Made by a program: the position numbers and the translations under genes
Assembly: GCF_020382885.2 (NCBI RefSeq)
Contig: NC_058493.1
Location: 29,686,067 to 29,750,066 of the forward strand
DNA length: 64,000 nt
DNA from: Scatophagus argus
Taxonomy: Eukaryota > Chordata > Actinopteri > Scatophagidae
Direction of reading: 5' to 3'
The notes under the pieces: model-generated
What the model saw: only the letters and a program-made list of their open reading frames with translations
What the model was told of the DNA's origin: nothing
The model's database searches: none
Shown here: piece by piece, positions 23,820-34,292 of the stretch
Layout: each line of letters opens with the position of its first letter
How positions within the stretch are numbered: the first letter of the stretch is position 1

Positions 23820-26800
23820 TATGCCACTTAGGAAAAACTTACTTTTAGAAAACAGAAACATCAGAACAGAGAGAGGGGAGAGAGTTTTGGTATTGGAGAG
23901 TATTAGAATGACAATGACAGTATTAATAATAATGATTTTGATAGCAGTAATAATAAGAACATAGAAATATAACAGGCGGTAATAACAGTCATCAGTGTCA
24001 AGCAGGACCACAGCAGGAAGTCCAACCATGATCCACGGAATCCTGAGAGATGAGCACAAGCACAAGGACTCCAGGGAAGAAGCTGAGTTAGTAACCTGTA
24101 TTAATGGGACATAAATGTGTGCAGAAGGAAAGTTAAGTCAAGTCAAGTCAAGTCAACTTTATTTGTATAGCCCATTTTTACAAGTAGTTTGTCTCAAAGG
24201 GCTTAACATAACATCAGCAACATCCTCTGCCCTTCGACCCTCACATCAACTAAGGAAAAACTCCCAGAAAAACCTTTAACAGGAAAAAATGGAAGAAACC
24301 TCAGGGTGAGCAACAGAGGAGGGATCCCTCACCCAGGACGGGCAGACGTGCAATGGATGTTGTACAGGCAGGAAAACAGTTAACAACATGAGAACAACAT
24401 TACTAAAAAGACAAGTAAAACAAAATCTCAACTGTTTAGTTTCACTTTTTGCTACCACCTCAATATGATTTTAACATTTCACAAGACTGAAATTATAATA
24501 ATGAAATTATAATGAACTGCTGTAACATTCATGTATTTTTTATGTGCTGTTGAAAATCAAGATCCTATCAGTTCAATTTCGACCCGTAGGGAGAACCACC
24601 CCGCCGATAGTTGGTGCACGGAAGAATGACAGGCAGATGTCAACAGTAGACATTGGGTTGGTCATAGAGCTGCAGTTCAACATGAAGATCTGGATGGAGA
24701 GATACCTGCAGAAAGATACAGAGAGAGAGAGAGAGAAAGGGAGGGAGAGACACAAGACTACGAGGAGGACTGGACACACAGTTAGTGACAGAAAATAATG
24801 AACTGCATGTTAATCTGACGAGGGGAGAGGATAGAAGAGCAGAAGGAGGAGGGGAAACTGCTTGGTGGATCATGTTTGTGTCCCCCGGCAGCATAGGCCT
24901 ATAGCAGCTTAGCTATGATAGAGATTTAAAGATTAACAGTTAGTCAGACCTATTCTACCTGTGGCTATATAGCATGAGGTGAGTGTAACTATGCCTACCA
25001 GCCCTACACACTTTATTTGGTGCTAACTATATGCTTTACTAAACAGAAAGGTTTTAAGTTTAGTCTTAAAAGTGGGTTAGAGGATCAGAGAGAAGCTCAG
25101 TGCATCATGGGAGATCTCCTGCAGTCTAAGACCATAGCAGCATAACTGGGGCCATCCTAAGCCAGCCCTAACTATAAGCTTTATCAAAAAGGAAGGTTTT
25201 AAGTCTACTCTTAAATGTAGAGAGGGTGTCTGTGTCTGTTGAAACCGGATGATGCATGCATGCATGCAATGAACCTAGTGAGTAAAACATATAAAGTTTA
25301 GCTGTTATTGTACAGTGTGATGGCATGTGGCAGGAAAGATTTCCTGTATCTGTCCCTTCGACAGCGGAGCTGTAGCAGCCTGTGAGAGAAGGTGCTCCGC
25401 TGTCAGAATCAGAATCAGAATCGTCTTTATTGCCATGTAAGTGAAGAGGTTTCATATTACTAGGAATTTGTCTTGGTGATTGGTGTATACATAGAACGCA
25501 AGAACGAGTGACATATAATAGTAGAATAAAATAAAATAAAAAACTGAACTGAAAACTGAAACTGTTCTTGTGGCATAAGGTTTTGGTCCGAATGTCCAGG
25601 GTGAGAAGGGTCAGCTGTGATCTGACCTGCACGCCTCAGAGTCCTGGAGATGTACAGGTTTCTGGGAGATGGAAGGCTGCAGCCAATCACCTTCTCAGCA
25701 GAGAGCACTGCATGCTGCAGTCTGATGCTTGTTCCTGGCGGTGGCCCCAGCGTACCACACGGTGATGGAGGAGGTGAGGATGGACTCAATGATGGCCGTG
25801 TAGAACTGAACCATCATCTTGACTGGCACCTTGAGTTTCCAAGGTTCTGTCTACTGTGTGATGGAGGAGGTGCTGTTCATTGTCCATGATGGATAACAGT
25901 TTGTTCAGCGATCTCCTCTCCACCACGGTCTCAAAAGACTTCAGCCTGAGACTGAGCACAGAGCCAGCCTTCTTGATGATCTTATCAAGTCTGTTAGCGT
26001 CGCTGGCTCTGATGCTGAAGCTCCAACACACAACAGCAGAGAAAATGGCAACAACAGACTGGTAGAAGATCCCCAACATCTTGCTGCACTCCCAGGTATC
26101 TGTAGTCCTCCACCTCCTCCACCACCTCCCCCCGATCTGTAGTGGCCGTGAAGGCGTCTTCTTCCTCCTGAAGTCGATCACCATCTCTTTGGTCTTTTGA
26201 CATCAAGTCTCAGGTGATTCTGTTCAGACCACTCTGCAAAGTTGTCCACCAGTTCCCTGTACTCGTCCTCCTCTCCCTCTCTAATATGTTATGTCTTTAA
26301 TGCATGTCTGAAGTTTGGTCAGCTGAATGACTTCATCTGGTTTCATCAATAAATATAATTGTGTGTCATCTGCATAACAGTGAAAGTGTTTTGAGTGTTT
26401 CCTAATAATATCACCAATGGGGAGCAAAGGGTGAATAGTATTGGTCTGAGCACAGAACCTTGGGGGAGTCTGTGATTAACCTTAGTGTATAAAGAGGATT
26501 CATTCTGATTGCGATCTGATAAATAAGACTGAAACCAGCTTAATGCACTCCTTTTAATGCCAATTAAGTGTTCCAGTCTGTCCAATAAAATATTATGGTC
26601 AACAGTATCTAATGCAGCACCGAGGTCTAACAATACAAGTACAGAGACAAAAGGCAAGTAAAAGATCATTTATGACTTTGACCAATGCTGTCTGTGTGCT
26701 ATGATGAGCTCTAAAACCAGACTGGAAATCCTCAAATAAACTATTACTATGTAGAAAGTCACATGGCTGATTGGTGGCTGTTTCCTCAAGGATCTTGGAG

Positions 26801-27935
26801 AGAAATGGAAGGTTAGATATTGGGCTAAGGAGAGGTTTGACTACAGCTACTTTAAAGGACTGCGGTATAGTCTGTTATTAGGGACAGATTAATCACATCT
26901 AATAGACAGGTACTAAGTAAGGTTAAAACTTCTATGAGCAGCTTAGTTGGGATGGGGTCTAAGAGGAATGTTGTTGGTTTAGATGAAAATATGAATGAAT
27001 TTAGCTGATGAAGGTCAATGGGAGAAAAGCAGTCAAGATAATTATCTGGTTGTACTGCTGTTTTTAAGGCTCCAGTGTTTGAAGGTAGATCAGTACCAGG
27101 TGAGGTCTGCAGATGTTGAATTTTGGCTCTAATTAAAATCTTGTCATTAAAAAGGGTCATAAAGTCACTGCTGCTGAAGGTTACAGAGATACAAGACTTG
27201 ATAGCATTATGGCTCTCTGTCAGCCTGGCTACAGTGCTGAACAATAGAGTTGAGTATTGTTCTGTATGAGCTTGCAGCACTGGACACAGTGATGTCCATT
27301 TTAGAGGAGTTTTAGTTAGCATGACTCTTCCTTTGTATTGGAGTGTTCGGTTACACTGAGATGTGATACTGAAGTAAGTGCAGATGGTATCACCTCCATA
27401 AATGTTGCCACAGTGCTGTCAGATAGTGTAGGATTTTTTCCCAGTGGCTTGTAATTGTAATTGTAACTGTGGAGGTGTTGGTGTTAATCTTTTATTAGAA
27501 ATGTATGTATAACTCCTCTTTTTGTATGTGATTTAATTAATTTAGGTGGTCAGGGGACAGGGGACACACACAGTCTCTATGGGATTTTGGGTGGGTAACT
27601 GTGCTAATGGGAGTGCAGAGAGGCATGTAGGACTGCAACTCTGCCTCCTGGTCTCAACCAGATATGAGAGCTGCTTCATCCAAAGTGGGATGAATGTCGT
27701 CTCTCCTAATGAGGCCAGGTCTTCCCCAGAAGGTCTGCCAATTATCTACAAAGCCCACATCATTTGATGGACACCACCTCGACAGCCAGCAATTGAATGA
27801 TGACATGCGGCTATACATGTCATCACGAGAAAACTACGGAGTCTGACACAGTCTTTGCTAATGTTCATACCGATTGAATTTTAATTTTAGTGACCTCCCA
27901 CTGTCGCAGCTGGGTGTCATTACCGCTGACAACTC
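23820..27935 (-). mobile_element. L2-clade LINE in reverse orientation, split by a Rex1-like insertion
   Basis: Read on minus from 27935: ORF1 remnants equivalent to those at 5850-6070 (homologous DNA around the AATGACACCC and ACTCCGTAG blocks); the endonuclease-RT linker near 27320-26850 (STVARLTESHNAIKSCISV, PIPTKLLIEVLTLLSTCLLD); RT palm segments at 26669-26346 (LDLGAALDTVDHNILLDRLE, LPQGSVLRPILF). A Rex1-like element occupies about 25400-26265. The RT C-terminus (FKSRLKTFLFDKAYS) follows at about 25210-25165, then the 3' UTR to about 23820, with a (gacttgactt)n-type repeat at 24136-24160. It contains several frame breaks and a gap in RT, so it is dead. Confidence 0.8.
25400..26265 (-). 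mobile_element. Rex1-like LINE 3' portion nested in the L2 element
   Basis: The 3' end is at about 25403, where plus reads cagaatcagaatcagaatcg followed by tctttattgccatgtaag, the reverse of a (gattct)n tail. RT C-terminal coding follows (MVIDFRRKKTPSRPLQIGG, NRLDKIIKKAGSVLSLRLKS). It is homologous to the plus-strand copy ending at about 51200. Confidence 0.8.
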
Positions 27936-28535
27936 GCAACTCTCTTCTGTCCAGCATCTCCCACAAGTCCCTCTCACACCTCCAACTAGCTCAGAACGTA
28001 GCAGCTCCGCTCCTCACTGGTTTTAACAGACGACACCACATCACCCCCATCGTAGTCTCCCTCCACTGCCTGCCAGTCCATTTTAGAATTGATTTTAAGA
28101 TTTTACTGATCACTTTTTAAGCACTTCTGGGTCTGGCTCCAAGTTATATGGCAGAGTTGCTGACCCCCAATGAGCCAGCCCGAAGCCTGAGATCCTCGGG
28201 TGGGGACCTTCTGGTCGTTCCAAAGTCGAGGTTAAAGACTAAAGGTGACCGGACTTTTGCTGTCAGAAACTCTCGGCTTTGGAACGACCTTGCCGACCTT
28301 CTCTTTTATGTGATGTTGTCTTTTTACTGTCCCCTTAAACTTATTGGTTTTAAATTGTATATTTTCTTTTTTTATTTGAATTTTAAACCTTCTGCACTGT
28401 TTGTCTATTTATATTTTGTTTATTTATTGTCTTCTATTTTTATACAACTTGCTAGTTTTTTTAAATGATTTTTAAGCACTTTGAAAACCTGGTTTTTGTA
28501 AGTTGCTATATAAATAAAGTTATTATTATTTATTA
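27936..28535 (+). mobile_element. L2-type LINE 3' end inside duplicated unit 1
   Basis: The RT C-terminus is readable in pieces (SLLSSISHKSLSHLQLAQN, GFNRRHHITPI, then ARSLRSSGGDLLVVPKSRL and FAVRNSRLWNDLADLL). It is followed by an AT-rich 3' UTR ending in tgctatataaataaagttat. Its 5' side is cut off abruptly at 27936, whereas in unit 2 the same element continues upstream. Confidence 0.8.
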
Positions 28536-28905
28536 TGATATTATCACATTGTTCTGTTTCATGTAATAATTCAGTGATCACATTATTCTCATATTATTCA
28601 GTTGTGTGTAAAACTGTTTTCTATTTACTTAAGGAACATTTGAAATGTGGTTCAAACTAAATCAGACATAACAAGACACCTGAGGACGTCATCCTGGACT
28701 GTGGAACAATGAGAAGGATATTTTTGATTATTTTGTCACAAAGACCCTTCAGGCTTAGTGAAAGTAAGTCCTTAACTTTCCGACCTCTGCTAGACTTTAA
28801 AATAAAAAATGAGTTTGACCAGCCGAGTTTTCTGGATAAAGTGGAGTCACTCACTCGTCTCTAACCTTCATGTTCCTCCTCAGGTGGAAAACTCTCTGTC
28901 AGCGC

Positions 28906-28924
28906 CACCTGTCCAAACTCCCAC
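28906..28924 (+). promoter_or_regulatory. PTF1-like site of chymotrypsinogen copy B
   Basis: An E-box CACCTG (28906-28911) is followed after seven bases by TCCCAC (28919-28924). PTF1, the acinar transcription complex, binds an E-box paired with a TTCCCA-like box about one helical turn away, so this is a plausible but imperfect match about 70 bases upstream of the TATA box. The same motif occurs at 33489-33507. Confidence 0.35.
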
Positions 28925-28979
28925 TGTCTCTGATAAGATGTCCCCTCCTGCGTCGTCCAATCACATCACTCCCTGGTTG

Positions 28980-28986
28980 TATAAAG
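28980..28986 (+). promoter_or_regulatory. TATA box of chymotrypsinogen copy B
   Basis: TATAAAG lies 42 bases before the ATG at 29022, with a CCAAT at about 28957. It implies a very short 5' UTR of about 10-15 bases, typical of pancreatic zymogen genes. Confidence 0.75.
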
Positions 28987-29021
28987 GGCTGTGGTTCAGA
29001 CAGACCCGACATGATCGAGCC

Positions 29022-29668
29022 ATGGCCTTCCTGTGGATCCTCTCCTGCCTCGCCTTTGCCGGCGCCGCCTACGGTGAGACCAACTCTTCCACATCAGAGT
29101 AACAGCTGAGGGAGTGAAGCATGCTGGGTGGAGAAGAGAACAGCGCGACAGCTGCAAATTGCTTCTTAACAGTCTGATTCACGCACTGATAGTATATTGA
29201 AAAACCAGCAGAGGGCACTGTGGCTTCAGTCAGGAACAGTAAACACCCCATTTCCCAGGTTTCACACCTTTTGAAAGATTTATTCTGTTTTCCGTATTGA
29301 GTTCACGATAAGTGGATAAGTTTGTATTTCTGCATCAAGATCTCAGGACAGACTTTCAGTTAACTGCATATGAGGAGCCACTGAATTAAAACAGTACATG
29401 CGGTACATTTTAGCAGAGATTCTTCACTGATTGTGTCACATCTGAATACACACAGTTGTACACAACAATATGAAGAAAACTTGCTGCAGGCTCAGGACAA
29501 AGAGCTGAACATCCACACATGCGCTTTGTGACTGTTAATGATGTCTTCATGATGTCACCAGGTTGCGGTGTTCCTGCCATCCCTCCTGTCATCACTGGTT
29601 ACTCTCGTATTGTGAATGGCGAGGAGGCGGTGCCTCACTCCTGGCCCTGGCAGGTGTCCCTGCAGGTA

Positions 29669-29709
<41 letters not shown>

Positions 29710-31036
29710 ACACGTGTTGTGTTAATAAACATGTCGTCTCTCTCCTGTTGTTTTAGGATTACACCGGCTTCCACTTCTGCGGCGGCTCTCTCATCAACGA
29801 GAACTGGGTGGTGACAGCCGCTCACTGCAATGTCCAGTAAACACCTTCACCCTGTTACCTTCTTCCCCTCATGCACACACTAGCAAATCAAGAACACCCT
29901 GCCCCCTCCCTTTCTGAGGAGATTTGTTTTGGACACAAAATAGCTGCCTCATGTTTCTGCCCTTTCCTCCACAGGACGTCCCACCGTGTGGTCCTTGGAG
30001 AACACGACCGCTCCTCTAATGCTGAGAACATCCAGGTCATGAAAGTTGGCAAGGTGGGCGACAAACAATGTCACTTTCTCATCTTACCACTCTGTCTTCC
30101 TGCGTGTTTGCCAGTTATAACCATGTCATTTCCTGTCAGGTGTTCAAGCACCCTCGCTACAACGGCTTCACCATCAACAATGACATCCTGCTCATCAAGC
30201 TGGCCAGCCCTGCCCAGATGAACACGCGTGTTTCCCCGGTGTGTGTGGCTGAGACCGGAGACAACTTCCCCGGAGGCATGAAGTGTGTGACCAGCGGCTG
30301 GGGCCTGACCCGTTACAATGGTGAGAGCACAACAAATGGGCCAGTGAGAGGACCAGGCCTCAGGATGTCCGACACTCAATCAACCAAACTAACTAAGTTG
30401 TCTCCCTCGAGTCACCCGTGTTCAAGTGAACCCAGGACACACCAGTGTTTCCCCCCTGAGCTTTGTTAGGGGTCACAAGAAGATCAGCACAAAGCAGACA
30501 TGTTGGGACTGTGTGTCAAACCAGTCTTGGGCATTTTAAGAGAGGAGGCATGAAATAGTTGAAGAAGCGGGGTTCGATATCCAGACGTACAGCTCACACC
30601 GTGTATTACCATCAGTGTTTATCAGTGCTGTGTTTGTGTGCTGCAGCTGCTGACACCCCTGCCCTGCTGCAGCAGGCCGCCCTCCCCTTACTCACCAATG
30701 ACCAGTGCCGTCAATACTGGGGCAACAAGATCACTGACCTGATGATCTGTGCTGGAGCCTCCGGAGCCTCCTCCTGCATGGTGGGTGGTGCAGATGTGTA
30801 GCAGGTGTCAGAGTGTTCATCCTGACGTCCTGTTGCTGGTTCTCCTTATGTGTGCTTATTTGTTGTCTTTTCAGGGTGACTCTGGTGGTCCTCTGGTCTG
30901 TCAAAAGGCTGGAGCCTGGACTCTGGTTGGCATCGTTTCCTGGGGCAGTGGAACCTGCTCTCCCTCCATGCCCGGTGTGTACGCCCGCGTCACCGAGCTG
31001 CGCGCCTGGATGGATCAGACCATCGCTGCCAACTGA
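29022..31036 (+). CDS. ctrb: Chymotrypsinogen A-type pocket (copy B), 263 aa, seven exons
   Basis: Secreted pancreatic chymotrypsin zymogen. Exons: 29022-29073, 29562-29665, 29757-29836, 29975-30053, 30140-30320, 30647-30780 and 30875-31036. All are GT-AG with consistent phases and together give 263 residues, the usual family length. Signal peptide residues 1-18; propeptide C19-R33; activation at R33-I34 (YSR-IVNG); catalytic H75, D120 and S213. The S1 pocket has Ser207 (chymotrypsin 189) and Gly244 (226), the classic open chymotrypsin A pocket, unlike copy A. Exon 4 is one codon shorter than in copy A. The start at 29022 (gagccATGg) lies just after the TATA box; the open frame continues upstream of it, but that part precedes the promoter. 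The exon 2 donor is followed almost at once by a (CA)n tract. It encodes the same protein as copy C. Confidence 0.95.
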
Positions 31037-31077
31037 GCATGTCAGAGCAGACGGCTTTTAATTTGAAACTGATCATC

Positions 31078-31083
31078 AATAAA
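31078..31083 (+). promoter_or_regulatory. Polyadenylation signal of chymotrypsinogen copy B
   Basis: AATAAA lies 42 bases after the stop codon, giving a very short 3' UTR. It is conserved in copy C at 35661. Confidence 0.75.
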
Positions 31084-31234
31084 AACAGGAGCAGCAAAAC
31101 AGAGTCTCTGTCATTTTTTCATGTTGTGATCTAATGTTTGTTCATGCCAAATATGAAGAATCAAATCCTCTGTTTCCCTCTGAGAGTGAGGCTTTCTGAT
31201 GTAAACAGCCTGAGCTGTGTGCTCAGTGGACAGC

Positions 31235-32007
31235 ATCAACATGTTTCCTGTCTGTATTAGCAGCAGCAGCAGATGTCACGAGGGTTGTGTAATTGTGCAG
31301 TTGCATATTCTCTTATGTGTTGTGGAATGGATCGGGAATGAACCTTCACTTTCTGACTTCAACCAACCATTTATTTAGATAACAACAGATCTTACAGTTA
31401 ATTTCACCTTATTAAGCTCTGCAGAAAGCAGAAAACACAGACAAATAATAATTTAGCTAACTTTTGGTTATAAAGCTACACCACAGGGATTTCTCATGTA
31501 GTCAAAATGAAGCCAGCAAAGTCATGAAAGTGCGCTGAAGAGATATCAACACGACAGGATTTTATTTGGAAGGTGTCTTCTACATACCACATGCAGAAAT
31601 AAACAACTGAGTTTAAACTAGTATTATGTAGAAAGTCACATAGCTGATTAACAACTGCTTTCTCAGGGACTGTAGAGAGAAATGGAAGATTAGATTTTGG
31701 TCTATAATTGCACAAAACCTCACGATCAAGAGTAAGCTTTTAAAGGAGAAGTTTGACTATAGCTAATTTAAAGGATGCCTTCTTCAGCTACACTATATAG
31801 ACAAAGGTATTGGGACAGCTGCCCATCACACCAACAGGGACTTTAATGACGTCTCATTGTAAACACACAGACAGCTTTGCAGCTCTAACAGCTTCCACTC
31901 TTCTGTGAAGGCTTTCCACAACATGTTGGAGTGTTTCTGTGGGAATTTGTGCCCATTCATGCAGTAGAACATTTGTGAGGTCACACACTGATGTTGGACC
32001 AAAAGGC
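31235..32007. other. Unique spacer between the duplicated units, with L2 and Tc1 scraps
   Basis: Not shared with the flanks of unit 1. It contains a minus-strand L2 RT scrap at about 31715-31494 (NYRPKSNLPFLSTVPEKAVV) and a Tc1-like remnant starting near 31793. 31235-31490 has no recognisable feature. Confidence 0.6.
31793..32007 (-). mobile_element. Tc1-like transposon remnant
   Basis: Begins cactatatagacaaaggtat, a close match to a fish Tc1-like terminal sequence. The minus strand encodes a transposase C-terminal fragment (NGHKFPQKHSNMLWKAFTEE). The other end is missing; it is interrupted at about 32008 by the plus-strand L2 element. Confidence 0.6.
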
Positions 32008-33118
32008 CTGGCTCACAATCTCCGTTCCAACCCACATCACCTGTGGTGTGCCGCAGGACTCAATTTTAGGTCCCATTTTATTCTCTATTAATATGCTCCC
32101 ACTCTGCTAAATTATTCAGAGGCATGATGTCTCTTTTCACTGCTATGCAGACGACACACAGTTATGCCTTCTCTTGAGACCCAATGACCCATGAAGCCTA
32201 GCTGTCGCCACCAACTGTCTCAGTGATGTAAACTGTTGGATGGCCCAAAACCTTCTTCAACTCAACAATTCAAGAACAGGAATCATGCTGTTTATCCCCC
32301 CACATCTCCAGACATCAATCAACCTCAGTTCTCTGTCCACCAGTTCAAAACTCACTGCCAGAAACCTGTGTTGTACTTGACTCAAACCTCAGCTTTGACC
32401 CCCAAGTCAAAAATATTGTCCAGTCTTGCTTCATTCATCATGCGTATGATCTCAAGATTCAAACCACTCAGTCTGACCTCGAAAAGGTGATCACACCTTT
32501 TCTCCAGGTTAGAGTATTGCAACTCTCTTCTGTCCAGCATCTCCCACAAGTCCCTCTCACACCTCCAACTAGCTCAGAGCGTAGCAGCTCCGCTCCTCAC
32601 TGGTTTTAACAGACGACACCACATCACCCCCATCGTAGTCTCCCTCCACTGCCTGCCAGTCCATTTTAGAATTGATTTTAAGATTTTACTGATCACTTTT
32701 TAAGCACTTCTGGGTCTGGCTCCAAGTTATATGGCAGAGTTGCTGACCCCCAATGAGCCAGCCCGAAGCCTGAGATCCTCGGGTGGGGACCTTCTGGTCG
32801 TTCCAAAGTCGAGGTTAAAGACTAAAGGTGACCGGACTTTTGCTGTCAGAAACTCTCGGCTTTGGAACGACCTTGCCGACCTTCTCTTTTATGTGATGTT
32901 GTCTTTTTACTGTCCCCTTAAACTTATTGGTTTTAAATTGTATATTTTCTTTTTTTATTTGAATTTTAAACCTTCTGCACTGTTTGTCTATTTATATTTT
33001 GTTTATTTATTGTCTTCTATTTTTATACAACTTGCTAGTTTTTTTAAATGATTTTTAAGCACTTTGAAAACCTGGTTTTTGTAAGTTGCTATATAAATAA
33101 AGTTATTATTATTTATTA
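32008..33118 (+). mobile_element. L2-type LINE, RT to 3' end, overlapping the start of duplicated unit 2
   Basis: Decayed RT is readable: ITCGVPQDSILGPILFSINM, then the catalytic CYADDTQLC near 32140-32170, then the C-terminus and 3' UTR identical to those in unit 1. The element runs without a break across 32518/32519, so this is the native context of the unit's left part. Multiple stops make it non-functional. Confidence 0.82.
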
Positions 33119-33562
33119 TGATATTATCACATTGTTCTGTTTCATGTAATAATTCAGTGATCACATTATTCTCATATTATTCAGTTGTGTGTAAAACTGT
33201 TTTCTATTTACTTAAGGAACATTTGAAATGTGGTTCAAACTAAATCAGACATAACAAGACACCTGAGGACGTCATCCTGGACTGTGGAACAATGAGAAGG
33301 ATATTTTTGATTATTTTGTCACAAAGACCCTTCAGGCTTAGTGAAAGTAAGTCCTTAACTTTCCGACCTCTGCTAGACTTTAAAATAAAAAATGAGTTTG
33401 ACCAGCCGAGTTTTCTGGATAAAGTGGAGTCACTCACTCGTCTCTAACCTTCATGTTCCTCCTCAGGTGGAAAACTCTCTGTCAGCGCCACCTGTCCAAA
33501 CTCCCACTGTCTCTGATAAGATGTCCCCTCCTGCGTCGTCCAATCACATCACTCCCTGGTTG

Positions 33563-33569
33563 TATAAAG
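33563..33569 (+). promoter_or_regulatory. TATA box of chymotrypsinogen copy C
   Basis: TATAAAG lies 42 bases before the ATG at 33605, in sequence identical to that of copy B; the PTF1-like motif recurs at 33489-33507. Confidence 0.75.
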
Positions 33570-33604
33570 GGCTGTGGTTCAGACAGACCCGACATGATCG
33601 AGCC

Positions 33605-34251
33605 ATGGCCTTCCTGTGGATCCTCTCCTGCCTCGCCTTTGCCGGCGCCGCCTACGGTGAGACCAACTCTTCCACATCAGAGTAACAGCTGAGGGAGTGA
33701 AGCATGCTGGGTGGAGAAGAGAACAGCGCGACAGCTGCAAATTGCTTCTTAACAGTCTGATTCACGCACTGATAGTATATTGAAAAACCAGCAGAGGGCA
33801 CTGTGGCTTCAGTCAGGAACAGTAAACACCCCATTTCCCAGGTTTCACACCTTTTGAAAGATTTATTCTGTTTTCCGTATTGAGTTCACGATAAGTGGAT
33901 AAGTTTGTATTTCTGCATCAAGATCTCAGGACAGACTTTCAGTTAACTGCATATGAGGAGCCACTGAATTAAAACAGTACATGCGGTACATTTTAGCAGA
34001 GATTCTTCACTGATTGTGTCACATCTGAATACACACAGTTGTACACAACAATATGAAGAAAACTTGCTGCAGGCTCAGGACAAAGAGCTGAACATCCACA
34101 CATGCGCTTTGTGACTGTTAATGATGTCTTCATGATGTCACCAGGTTGCGGTGTTCCTGCCATCCCTCCTGTCATCACTGGTTACTCTCGTATTGTGAAT
34201 GGCGAGGAGGCGGTGCCTCACTCCTGGCCCTGGCAGGTGTCCCTGCAGGTA

Positions 34252-34292
<41 letters not shown>

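Larger units (their letters stand above)
27936..31234. repeat. Duplicated unit 1 (3.3 kb) carrying chymotrypsinogen copy B
   Basis: Matches 32519-35817 at a constant offset of 4583 bases. I saw only four differences, all near the ends: 27996 A versus 32579 G, 31117 T versus 35700 G, 31129 A versus 35712 C, and 31228 G versus 35811 A. The unit contains an L2 3' end, the promoter, all seven exons, every intron including an equal-length (CA)n tract, and the polyA signal. The left junction at 27935/27936 joins two L2 fragments of opposite orientation. Confidence 0.95.

Noticed and set aside
28809-29021. N-terminal extension of chymotrypsinogen copy B (also in copy C at 33392-33604)
   Set aside because: The open frame continues upstream, but the TATA box at 28980 places transcription start after it, and the signal peptide begins at 29022.
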